A DNA stretch of 64,000 nucleotides, from NCBI RefSeq assembly GCF_001005305.1, contig NZ_LBMH01000003.1, positions 620,001 through 684,000 of the forward strand, given 5' to 3'. Position numbers and translations under genes: made by a program. The notes below the pieces were generated by a model that worked only from the letters and a program-made list of their open reading frames with translations, was not told the origin of the DNA and did not search any database. The stretch is from Kordia zhangzhouensis (GTDB lineage: Bacteria; Bacteroidota; Bacteroidia; Flavobacteriales; Flavobacteriaceae). Below are positions 9,271-16,157 of the stretch, in pieces (within the stretch, counting starts at the first letter, position 1; each line of letters starts with the position of its first letter).

Positions 9271-10590
9271 ATGGAATTAAAAGATAAATTATTATCATCT
9301 TTTATGGTTTTTGAAGATCGTTTGGACGATGAATCAAAAAACTTGAATGAAATCAGAAATGAAGCAATTAAATCGTTTCAGCAACAAGGATTTCCTTCAA
9401 AAAAAGATGAAGATTGGAAATATACTTCGCTCAATGCCTTGTTGAAACACGATTACTGTATTTCTCCAAAACATGAACCTGCGGTAGAATTTAAAGATGT
9501 CAAAAAATATTTTATTCATGATATTGACACTTATAAAATTGTTTTTATTGATGGAAAATATAGTTCATTCCTTTCTGAGACAACGCATGACGGAATAGAT
9601 GTTTGCTTGATGAGTTCTGCATTGAACAAGCCAAAATATAAAATCATTATTGATTCATATTACAACAAAATTGCCAAAAAGGAACACAGCTTAACATCGT
9701 TAAATACTGCATTTGCTTCTGAAGGTGCTTATATTCATATTCCGAAAAATAAAATAGTAGAAAAACCTATACAAATTATCCATTTTTCTACTGGAAATGA
9801 AGCAACTCTGCTCTTGCAACCTCGTAATTTAATCATAGTTGGCGAAAATTCTCATGTTCAAATTATTGAGCGTCATCAAAGTTTAACTTCTAATGTGGTT
9901 CTTACGAATTCTGTGACTGAAGTTTTTGCAAACAAACGTGCAATTGTAGATTATTATAAAATCCAAAATGACAATCAAGATGCCTCTTTGATTGACAATA
10001 CCTATATTTCACAAAAACAAAGCAGTCATGCTTCTGTTCATACATTTGCATTTGGCGGAAAATTGGTTCGCAATAATTTACAGTTTTTCCAAAAAGGGGA
10101 ACATATTGACTCTACTATGAAAGGAATTACCATTATTGGTGATAAACAACATGTAGATCACAACACACTAGTTCATCATATAGAACCAAATTGTGAAAGT
10201 CATCAAGATTACAAAGGGATTTTTGGTGATCGTTCTACAGGAGTTTTTAACGGGAAAGTAATTGTAGAAAAAGAAGCGCAAAAAACAAACGCATTTCAGG
10301 CAAACAATAATATTTTAGTAGATGATAAAGCAACGGTAAACACCAAGCCACAATTAGAAATTTTTGCGGATGATGTTAAATGTTCTCACGGCTGTACAAT
10401 TGGCCAATTAGATAAAGATGCTTTATTTTATCTTCGTTCGCGAGGAATTCCTGCGAAAGAAGCCAAAGCATTATTAATGTATGCTTTTGCAAATAATGTA
10501 TTAGAAAGCGTAAAAATAAACGCTATCAAAACACGAATTAATAAACTTATTGCACAAAAACTAGGAGTAAATCTAGGTTTTGATTTATAA
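9271..10590 (+). CDS. sufD: SufD, SufB-like scaffold subunit
   Basis: 439 aa. The C-terminal beta-helix half has the SufB/D pattern 'HHIEPNCESHQDYKGIFGDRSTGVFNGKVIVEKEAQKTNAFQANNNILVDD' followed by 'KPQLEIFADDVKCSHGCTIGQLDKDALFYLRSRGI'. It pairs with SufB in the SufBC2D scaffold. It is the last gene of this plus-strand operon. In many flavobacteria sufS follows directly; here the next genes are unrelated and on the minus strand, and sufS lies 27 kb away. Confidence 0.96.
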   Translation: MELKDKLLSSFMVFEDRLDDESKNLNEIRNEAIKSFQQQGFPSKKDEDWKYTSLNALLKHDYCISPKHEPAVEFKDVKKYFIHDIDTYKIVFIDGKYSSFLSETTHDGIDVCLMSSALNKPKYKIIIDSYYNKIAKKEHSLTSLNTAFASEGAYIHIPKNKIVEKPIQIIHFSTGNEATLLLQPRNLIIVGENSHVQIIERHQSLTSNVVLTNSVTEVFANKRAIVDYYKIQNDNQDASLIDNTYISQKQSSHASVHTFAFGGKLVRNNLQFFQKGEHIDSTMKGITIIGDKQHVDHNTLVHHIEPNCESHQDYKGIFGDRSTGVFNGKVIVEKEAQKTNAFQANNNILVDDKATVNTKPQLEIFADDVKCSHGCTIGQLDKDALFYLRSRGIPAKEAKALLMYAFANNVLESVKINAIKTRINKLIAQKLGVNLGFDL

Positions 10591-10597
10591 ATAAAAT

Positions 10598-10666
10598 AAG
10601 GTTGTCTAAAATTAGTTAACACATGCGCTACTACTTTGTACCCGCAGTGTTTTTTTAGACAGCCTT
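10598..10666 (+). terminator. Inverted repeat after sufD, probable terminator
   Basis: AAGGTTGTCTAAAA (10598-10611) pairs with TTTTAGACAGCCTT (10653-10666), one G-T pair, with an inner AACAC/GTGTT stem (10618-10622 / 10647-10651). The hairpin is followed by ACTTTTTG. The loop is long for a terminator, but it sits between convergent genes, where one is expected. Confidence 0.55.
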
Positions 10667-10681
10667 ACTTTTTGATTCGCC

Positions 10682-11218
10682 TTAAAGCTCAATTTCTTCT
10701 GCAATAATTCTGTAAATATCTACTTCTGGAAGCATGGTTTGTAACTGTACAGTTACAGCGCCAAATTGTGAATCTTGCTGTAAACGCTTCCACGTATTCT
10801 TTACATATTGATTAAAATTTTCTTCTTGTCGCTGTTTGTACTCTGGATTTTCACGAATCATTACTAATATTTGCTGAATCGTTTCTTTTCCCTGTAATAC
10901 TTTTGTCTTTATCGGCTCGTGCAAATTTGATAGCACTTCAAAAGCAGCTTCCAAGCAATTAGCACCAACCATCAATAGATACCTTCTTTTTTGAGGAACT
11001 TCTTTATTTTTGGCTGTAAACAATTGATTCTGTAAAATACTCATCCGACTTGATTCAACGAAGCCGAATTTTCGCAAAATTTCTTGATTTTCCGAAAGCC
11101 ATCTTTCTATTTCATCTAAAAAACGAGATGATTTGGTACGAAGTAATTCTGAAATTAGTTCTACTTTAAAAATAGAAGCTTCAAAAAAGTTATTTTTTTC
11201 TATGATACTTGTTTTCAT
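10682..11218 (-). CDS. Uncharacterised 178-aa protein, DUF2589-linked
   Basis: 178 aa, no signal peptide or membrane segment, so probably cytoplasmic. It is mostly charged, predicted helical sequence (for example ELISELLRTKSSRFLDEIER and a second helical block near 'ENFNQYVKNTWKRLQQD'). I recognise no family. It is the last of three minus-strand genes (56 bp after the 234-aa gene), the first of which is a DUF2589 protein. The three probably work together; nothing more specific can be said. Confidence 0.72.
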   Translation of the reverse strand: MKTSIIEKNNFFEASIFKVELISELLRTKSSRFLDEIERWLSENQEILRKFGFVESSRMSILQNQLFTAKNKEVPQKRRYLLMVGANCLEAAFEVLSNLHEPIKTKVLQGKETIQQILVMIRENPEYKQRQEENFNQYVKNTWKRLQQDSQFGAVTVQLQTMLPEVDIYRIIAEEIEL

Positions 11219-11274
11219 GTTATTTCTTTTTTAGCATCTCTCATACAATACAAATCGCACAAGAAATATCAATT

Positions 11275-11979
11275 TTACTCGTAATTCAATACTCTTACTG
11301 TATTGCCCTCTTCATCAATATCTGTTGTCCATTCCATAGCATCATCTGTGATATTTATTTTAATATTCACCATACTTGCAGGATCACTAATCTCTTTCAA
11401 AGCACGTGTTTCAACAATTACAGGAAGTTCTTCAATTACAGGAGGCTTGGGTTGCAAATTATTTTCAATTTCTTGAACTATTGCTTGTTTAAAAGTCTCT
11501 TGTTCAATTACATAATCTCCTAAAAAGCTATACGAAGTCTCAGCAAATCTGGTAGCAGCTATTTTCACTTCAGAAGCATAATTTTCAGTCGTTGGATCAG
11601 CTTGTTGTAAATTTGCGGCAGCTTCAATTGATTGTTGTTGAGACTTACTACTCAATTCAGGTTTTATACCATCAAAGTATGCTTTTTGATCTTCTGGTTG
11701 ATTAGGGTAAAAATCTGTTGTTACTTTGAAAAAAGCATCTTCATACACTTTTTGAATTTCAGTTTCCTTATAATGTTGAACCACTGTTTTTGTAGTATCA
11801 ATTGCAACAGGAATAGTTAACTCTAAATCTTTTATTCGAATATTAGGCACAGAAAAATGTCTCAACAATGGATTTTCTACATATTCTTGTGCAATTGCCA
11901 GTGTTTCAATATCTGATTGTACTTTGGCATTCGTAACTTCTTTATAAATTTTCCCGATATAATCTTTTAATGTAATCAT
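11275..11979 (-). CDS. Uncharacterised 234-aa acidic protein, DUF2589-linked
   Basis: 234 aa, no signal peptide. Helical N-terminal part (MITLKDYIGKIYKEVTNAKV), a block 'IRIKDLELTIPVAIDTTKTVVQHYK' that resembles the 'pre-set' part of other Bacteroidota proteins paired with DUF2589, and an acidic beta-like C terminus (VNIKINITDDAMEWTTDID). No family recognised. It lies between a DUF2589 gene and a 178-aa protein, with a hairpin at 12003-12026 between it and the former that could reduce read-through. Cytoplasmic location inferred. Confidence 0.75.
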   Translation of the reverse strand: MITLKDYIGKIYKEVTNAKVQSDIETLAIAQEYVENPLLRHFSVPNIRIKDLELTIPVAIDTTKTVVQHYKETEIQKVYEDAFFKVTTDFYPNQPEDQKAYFDGIKPELSSKSQQQSIEAAANLQQADPTTENYASEVKIAATRFAETSYSFLGDYVIEQETFKQAIVQEIENNLQPKPPVIEELPVIVETRALKEISDPASMVNIKINITDDAMEWTTDIDEEGNTVRVLNYE

Positions 11980-12002
11980 GATTTTTTAATTAATAAGTGA
12001 AG

Positions 12003-12026
12003 AAGAAACCTCCGAAGAGGTTTCTT
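12003..12026 (-). terminator. Hairpin between two DUF2589-cluster genes
   Basis: AAGAAACCTC (12003-12012) and GAGGTTTCTT (12017-12026) form a perfect 10-bp stem with a CGAA loop (TTCG on the minus strand, a very stable tetraloop). It lies between the minus-strand DUF2589 gene and the next gene. The T tract behind it is weak, so it may attenuate or stabilise mRNA rather than terminate fully. Confidence 0.6.
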
Positions 12027-12048
12027 GAATTAGTTATAGTATTGTACT

Positions 12049-12585
12049 CTAAACTTCAGAAATTGATTCTTCTAGCATATCCAATACTCTACTCATTCCA
12101 GCAGGAATCTCGTCTTGAACTGCATGGATTCTTACATTCATACTGTATGAACGTTTCGACTCATCTGAATACGTATTTTTCTTTTGGTACGAGTAACTTC
12201 CTTTAAAGTTAAATCGTCCGAAAGACCAACGCAAACTCAACTCTGCACTCAAGTCTAGCTTATGGGAAGCTACTGTTTCTACTTTAGAAACACTTGAGAT
12301 TTTTGCATTAAAATCGATTGTTGTTTCTGCTACTCGCATAAATGGAATTGGAACAATCGTTAACAAAGGGGTTGTTAAAGTAACTTCTGTATTGGTTCCA
12401 TCAATCAATTTAGAATAGATAAACGATACATTTTTTACCTTCCCTAAGTCATCAAGACCTACTTCATTGATAAAATCAACGGTAGAAAGTGCTGCAGCCG
12501 CCTGTGCATCAATTACTGCTGTTAACGGCTTTCCTAACATTGCGCTAAAATTAATATTGGCAATTTCGTTTGGACTAACTGGCAT
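12049..12585 (-). CDS. DUF2589 family protein
   Basis: 178 aa. The family pattern is clear: 'IDAQAAAALSTVDFINEVG', then 'TTPLLTIVPIPFMRVAETTIDFNAKISSV' and a C-terminal 'FKGSYSYQKK...RSYSMNVRIHA'. DUF2589 proteins are conserved in Bacteroidota and Proteobacteria but have no established function. No signal peptide. First gene of a three-gene minus-strand set; a near-perfect palindrome at 12652-12677 lies upstream and may control it. Confidence 0.85.
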   Translation of the reverse strand: MPVSPNEIANINFSAMLGKPLTAVIDAQAAAALSTVDFINEVGLDDLGKVKNVSFIYSKLIDGTNTEVTLTTPLLTIVPIPFMRVAETTIDFNAKISSVSKVETVASHKLDLSAELSLRWSFGRFNFKGSYSYQKKNTYSDESKRSYSMNVRIHAVQDEIPAGMSRVLDMLEESISEV

Positions 12586-12651
12586 AATTATTTTTTTTAA
12601 ATTCTTACCTACTCTTTTTCAAAAGGCTTTTCGGCTTTCTCCTTACATCAT

Positions 12652-12677
12652 AAAAAATTACTCGCGATTAATTTTTT
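12652..12677 (-). promoter_or_regulatory. Near-perfect 26-bp palindrome upstream of DUF2589 gene
   Basis: AAAAAATTA (12652-12660) and TAATTTTTT (12669-12677) flank a CTCGCGAT centre; only one pair is mismatched. It sits 67-92 bp before the DUF2589 start, where a dimeric regulator could bind. It could also be a hairpin with flanking T runs. Function inferred. Confidence 0.45.
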
Positions 12678-12750
12678 ATAGAGATTCTATACTCAATTCA
12701 TGAATTTTATAAAACCACAGCGCAATTCTACAACAAATGTTTTTATATTA

Positions 12751-12805
12751 AAACATATTACATGCATTTAGTCTGTAATTTCACTAAATAATATGTAATA
12801 TGTTT
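12751..12805. repeat. 13-bp perfect inverted repeat
   Basis: AAACATATTACAT (12751-12763) and ATGTAATATGTTT (12793-12805) are exact reverse complements separated by 29 bases. It lies between two minus-strand genes. No T run follows; role unknown. Confidence 0.5.
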
Positions 12806-12855
12806 AAGGCGCTTATTACTTAAAAGTGTTCTAAGAAGAATTTTTACGATACATT

Positions 12856-12893
12856 AAAAGCTGAAAACTACCAATTTAGCAGCTTTCAGCTTT
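12856..12893 (-). terminator. Terminator of the serine hydrolase gene
   Basis: AAAGCTGAAA (12857-12866) pairs with TTTCAGCTTT (12884-12893), 10 bp, 17-base loop. Read on minus, the stem ends in TTTT just after the hydrolase stop at 12926. Confidence 0.65.
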
Positions 12894-12925
12894 ATTTTAT
12901 GAAGATGTTGAAGGAACTAGAAAGC

Positions 12926-14269
12926 CTATTTTACAGACTCACATATTTCGCTTAAGAATTTATTAAAATCTATATAATCGCCACCAGCGAGTCCAAAACG
13001 AACTACAACAAGATCTTTTGACGGAATTATATATACTCGTTGCCCTTGATATCCGTTTGCCGAATACATATCTTTTGGAACATCAGGGTGGAATCCGCCT
13101 GCATTTAACCAAAAATGCGCTCCATAACGCCCTTCAGATGTTGGTGTAGGTTTTGTTACATAATCTACCCAAGATTCGTCAAATATTTGTGTGCCATTCC
13201 AATTTCCTTTATGCAAGTATAGCAGCCCAAATTTTGCCCAATCACGTGGATTGGCCCATCCATACGATGAACCTACATAATTCCCTTCCATATCTGCTTC
13301 AATAAGCATAGAATGCATTCCTATTTTATCAATAAAATCTCTGTAAGGAAAATCTAAGTATTCTTGATGTGAGTTGAATTGTTTACGTAAGATTCCTGAA
13401 AGCAAATTGGAAGTGCCTGACGAATAATACCATGTTTCATTAGGTTTTCCTACTAGTGGTTTTTCTGCTTGAGGCTGTGTCATATCTTTTGCTAAAAATA
13501 ACATTTCGGTGACATCAGATATTTTAGTATAATCTTCTTCCCACTCAAGTCCACTATTCATTTGTAAAAGATTATGAATTGTAATTGCATTTCTTTCGTC
13601 ATTTGCCCAAGCTTCTACAGGAGCCTTGTCCCATACATTAATTTTTCCTTGATATTGTAAAACACCATACATAGTACTTAATAAGCTTTTCGTCATTGAC
13701 CAACCTAATAATTTCGAATCTTTATCGAGCCCATCAGCATATTTTTCTGCAATTAAATGATCTTTATATAGTACTAAAACTGCGCGTGTTTTTTTTATGT
13801 CTTCCCCATTTTCTTCAGCAAAAGCATATTCTACAGCTTTTTGTAATTTTTGATAATCTATGTTAGAAAAAATTGAGTCTTTAGGCTGCATATTCCCGTA
13901 AGGATATGGCAACATGCGAGCAATATTGGTTCGGGCAGGAACTGATGTTTTTTTTGTAACATCATACTCATCATCTATGAGCACACTTCCCAATCCTTTT
14001 CGATAGATAGCTGTTCGTTCCATTAATCCAAAAACAGAAGCAGAAGCAGTTTTTTTCTGTTGATCAACTACATCATCTGCTATATTGATTGGTCCGAAAT
14101 TGTTATCTGTATTATCTGTAAAAGCAACTGATCTACCAGCTACAAAAACTGAAGAGCTCATATTCTTGGCAGAATATCCTGAAATTATATTGAGTCGAGA
14201 ATAATTAAAAGCAACAATAATAGCTAGTATTCCTAGTACTACCAGAAGTATTTTAAAGACTTTTTTCAT
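12926..14269 (-). CDS. Serine hydrolase of the beta-lactamase (class C-like) family
   Basis: 447 aa. An N-terminal membrane anchor or signal (about 4-24, ILLVVLGILAIIVAF) is followed by the catalytic domain. The nucleophile motif S-x-x-K is S191-MT-K194 in GWSMTKSLLS; the second motif is in WYYSSGTSN; a glycine-rich 'GYQGQR' near the C terminus takes the place of the KTG box. Relatives include 6-aminohexanoate-dimer hydrolase, esterases and penicillin-binding-like peptidases, so beta-lactam resistance should not be assumed. Active site probably periplasmic. It stands alone, with its own terminator and a -7-like element upstream. Substrate unknown. Confidence 0.88.
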   Translation of the reverse strand: MKKVFKILLVVLGILAIIVAFNYSRLNIISGYSAKNMSSSVFVAGRSVAFTDNTDNNFGPINIADDVVDQQKKTASASVFGLMERTAIYRKGLGSVLIDDEYDVTKKTSVPARTNIARMLPYPYGNMQPKDSIFSNIDYQKLQKAVEYAFAEENGEDIKKTRAVLVLYKDHLIAEKYADGLDKDSKLLGWSMTKSLLSTMYGVLQYQGKINVWDKAPVEAWANDERNAITIHNLLQMNSGLEWEEDYTKISDVTEMLFLAKDMTQPQAEKPLVGKPNETWYYSSGTSNLLSGILRKQFNSHQEYLDFPYRDFIDKIGMHSMLIEADMEGNYVGSSYGWANPRDWAKFGLLYLHKGNWNGTQIFDESWVDYVTKPTPTSEGRYGAHFWLNAGGFHPDVPKDMYSANGYQGQRVYIIPSKDLVVVRFGLAGGDYIDFNKFLSEICESVK

Positions 14270-14291
14270 AAGACAGACTTGTTTGGTTACT

Positions 14292-14299
14292 CAAATATA
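14292..14299 (-). promoter_or_regulatory. -7-like element of the serine hydrolase
   Basis: Read on minus this is TATATTTG, a match to TAnnTTTG, 23 bp before the hydrolase ATG. No clear TTG at -33. Gene-free 14270-14476 holds nothing else I can name. Confidence 0.45.
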
Positions 14300-14476
14300 T
14301 TAAAATGAAAGTTAGGATGACATCAGCGACCGTGTTTTTCCTAATTGAAATACAGGAAAAACACTTAAAAAAAGTATCTATAAAGCTGTTTTTCAACTGC
14401 CTAATTTAATCAAACTTTGTAAGGCTGTTACGTAGCGGTTTTACAGAAATATAAACCTTTAAAAAACTTACTATCC

Positions 14477-14743
14477 ATGAAAAAAAAGAAAAGAAGTTTA
14501 AAAAAGTTGACACTTAACAAAAATGTGGTGTCAAATTTAGAAAACAATCAGGTAAATGGAGGTGCTCCAGCAACATTGTTGTGTCCTATTAATACTAGAC
14601 TTAATTGTCCTGATACATTAATTTGTCCAATTGAAACCATTGCGTGTCCAATTGTGACAAGAATTAATTGTCCTATTGAAACTCTAGTATGTCCAATAGA
14701 AACATTAGCGTGTCCTATAAACACTATTGCCTGTCCTTATTAA
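14477..14743 (+). CDS. Precursor peptide with eight T/N-x-x-C-P repeats (RiPP-like)
   Basis: 88 aa. Leader of 29 residues ends in GG (SLKKLTLNKNVVSNLENNQ-VNGG), the leader type of Bacteroidota class I lanthipeptide-like precursors. The 59-residue core is almost entirely a repeat of about seven residues, T-[IL]-x-C-P-I-[EN], with eight Cys, each followed by Pro and most preceded by Thr at -3 or -4. Such T-x-x-C units could each make one methyllanthionine ring, giving a rod-like chain. The repeat could instead be an unmodified Cys-rich fold. A second such gene follows 19 bp downstream; no modification enzyme or exporter is in the window. Confidence 0.8.
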   Translation: MKKKKRSLKKLTLNKNVVSNLENNQVNGGAPATLLCPINTRLNCPDTLICPIETIACPIVTRINCPIETLVCPIETLACPINTIACPY

Positions 14744-14762
14744 TCATTAAAAATTAAAAATC

Positions 14763-15023
14763 ATGAAAAAAAATAAAAAAAGTGTTCAGAAGTTATCACT
14801 TAATAAAAGTGTAATTTCAAAATTAGAAGAAGGTCAAGTAAATGGAGGTACTATCATTACGTTGGCATGTCCGCAAACTTTGCTGTGTCCTAGAACCGTT
14901 TTAAATTGCCCACAAACTTTGTTGTGCCCGCAAACGGCTTTATGTCCACAAACTTTGGATTGTCCATTAACATTAGACTGCCCATCGTTAGTTGACGGTT
15001 GTGGTTCTCAATTTATTTGCTAA
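14763..15023 (+). CDS. Second Cys-Pro repeat precursor peptide (RiPP-like)
   Basis: 86 aa. The 29-residue leader (MKKNKKSVQKLSLNKSVISK, then LEEGQVNGG) is closely similar to that of the gene 19 bp upstream. The core has nine Cys, seven in C-P-[QRLS] units such as TLLCPQ and TLDCPL, with Thr usually three residues before Cys. The last part (VDGCGSQFIC) breaks the pattern. The two cores diverge in sequence but keep the T-x-x-C-P spacing, as expected for paralogous precursors sharing one maturation system. Probably one transcript with the upstream gene, ended by the terminator at 15040-15068. Confidence 0.8.
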   Translation: MKKNKKSVQKLSLNKSVISKLEEGQVNGGTIITLACPQTLLCPRTVLNCPQTLLCPQTALCPQTLDCPLTLDCPSLVDGCGSQFIC

Positions 15024-15039
15024 TCATATTTTTTGAAAG

Positions 15040-15068
15040 GAAGCTGTTATAAAAACAGCTTCTTTTTT
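15040..15068 (+). terminator. Terminator after the Cys-Pro repeat peptides
   Basis: GAAGCTGTT (15040-15048) and AACAGCTTC (15054-15062) form a 9-bp stem with a 5-base loop followed by TTTTTT (15063-15068). It sits between convergent genes. Confidence 0.8.
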
Positions 15069-15927
15069 AATTCACAAAAGTTTGTATGTAATTACGTAAA
15101 TCTTGCTCTTTTGCAAGTACCATTTTTTTCTTTAAACGATATTTATGCGTACGAACACTTTCTTGATTGATTCCGAGCATAAGCCGAATGTCTTCATTGG
15201 ACATATTCATTTTCAAGTAGCAACAATATTTTAAATCTTTGGCGGTAAGACATGGAAATTTGGTACTTAATTTTTTTAGAAAGTTTGGATTGATGTTTTC
15301 AAAATATCGTTTAAAATCATCCCAATGCTTCCGATCATTGCGCGCTATTTTTATTGTATTTACGATAGACATTAATTGCACTTTAGTAGAATCGTCTACT
15401 TCAGCATATAATTGCTTGATACGATCTTTAATTTTATCTAACATTGCTTTTTTTTGATCAAGCTCAAGTGTATATCTGGTAAGATCTGTTACTTGCTTAT
15501 GCGTTTGAAGCGAATGTTGGGAAGAGTTTTGTTCTGACGTTTTTTTTCTTTTTTGTGTCATCTGTACGATGCTACGCACATTGACACCTAAATTATTGAG
15601 CTTAATGCCATGTTCGTAGGACAGCGTAAATATTATATTCGCATTAGGCAATTGTAACTTCTTATATTGATTTTGCTGCGTTAAGCATAGTACAGGAATA
15701 AAAAACTCTCTACTGTATGCCATTAATGAGTTAATAACATTTTGATTGTCTCGGAAGCTTAGTATAATTAATATGGGATTAATCGATTTAGATAATTGTA
15801 TCATATCAGACATCCGAGTAGTTGTAATAAAACTATATTGCTCAACTTCTTGCAAACTTTTTAAAATACTTGCCAAAGATGTAGAAGTATCACTTCCAAT
15901 GAGAATATTTTCATGTGTCGCAGTCAC
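15067..15927 (-). CDS. LuxR-type helix-turn-helix regulator with divergent receiver-like domain
   Basis: 286 aa. The N-terminal ~110 residues resemble a receiver fold (ENILIGSDTSTSLASILKSL ... PILIILSFRDNQ ... FIPVLCLTQQN) but lack a clear phospho-acceptor Asp. A basic, helical middle follows (about 120-200), then a C-terminal helix-turn-helix, 'FPCLTAKDLKYCCYLKMNMSNEDIRLMLGINQESVRTHKYRLKKKM', of the type seen in Bacteroidota three-Y and TPR-linked regulators. It probably binds DNA without phosphorylation. It is convergent with the Cys-Pro repeat peptides; a regulatory link to them is possible but unproven. Confidence 0.8.
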   Translation of the reverse strand: MTATHENILIGSDTSTSLASILKSLQEVEQYSFITTTRMSDMIQLSKSINPILIILSFRDNQNVINSLMAYSREFFIPVLCLTQQNQYKKLQLPNANIIFTLSYEHGIKLNNLGVNVRSIVQMTQKRKKTSEQNSSQHSLQTHKQVTDLTRYTLELDQKKAMLDKIKDRIKQLYAEVDDSTKVQLMSIVNTIKIARNDRKHWDDFKRYFENINPNFLKKLSTKFPCLTAKDLKYCCYLKMNMSNEDIRLMLGINQESVRTHKYRLKKKMVLAKEQDLRNYIQTFVN

Positions 15928-15994
15928 TGTAAAGGTATTTCTGGTGTACTAGTGCATTTAGGGGAAATCACATAAAGTTCATTTACATACTTTT

Positions 15995-16002
15995 CAAATG
16001 TA
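15995..16002 (-). promoter_or_regulatory. -7-like element of the LuxR-type regulator
   Basis: TACATTTG on the minus strand, a match to TAnnTTTG, 68 bp before the ATG at 15927; the -33 region is weak. Confidence 0.4.
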
Positions 16003-16107
16003 GAATTAAATGCTTTAATATTTAACGGTAGAAATACTTGGTTTTGACGTTTAAGTGTTAATTTTTTTCGTTGATTGCCATTCTTTTTTTAGGGAAAATT
16101 TAAACAT

Positions 16108-16140
16108 AAAAAAAACCTGCAACAGAGTTACAGGTTTTTT
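16108..16140 (-). terminator. Terminator of the adhesin-PorP-OmpA operon
   Basis: AAAAAACCTG and CAGGTTTTTT form a stem with an inner AAC/GTT pairing; on minus it ends in eight T. It lies 18 bp after the OmpA-family stop. Confidence 0.8.
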
Positions 16141-16157
16141 ATGACTATGATTAAAAA

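Larger units (their letters stand above)
12586..12925. other. Gene-free stretch with palindromes
   Basis: 340 bp between the start of the DUF2589 gene and the end of the serine hydrolase, both on minus. It holds the operator-like palindrome at 12652-12677, a 13-bp inverted repeat (12751-12763 / 12793-12805) and the hydrolase terminator (12856-12893). I found no convincing ORF or RNA gene. Confidence 0.6.

Noticed and set aside
12926-14269. Calling the serine hydrolase a beta-lactamase resistance gene
   Set aside because: The SxxK fold is shared by esterases and amide hydrolases and the C-terminal KTG box is replaced by GYQGQ; resistance is not supported.
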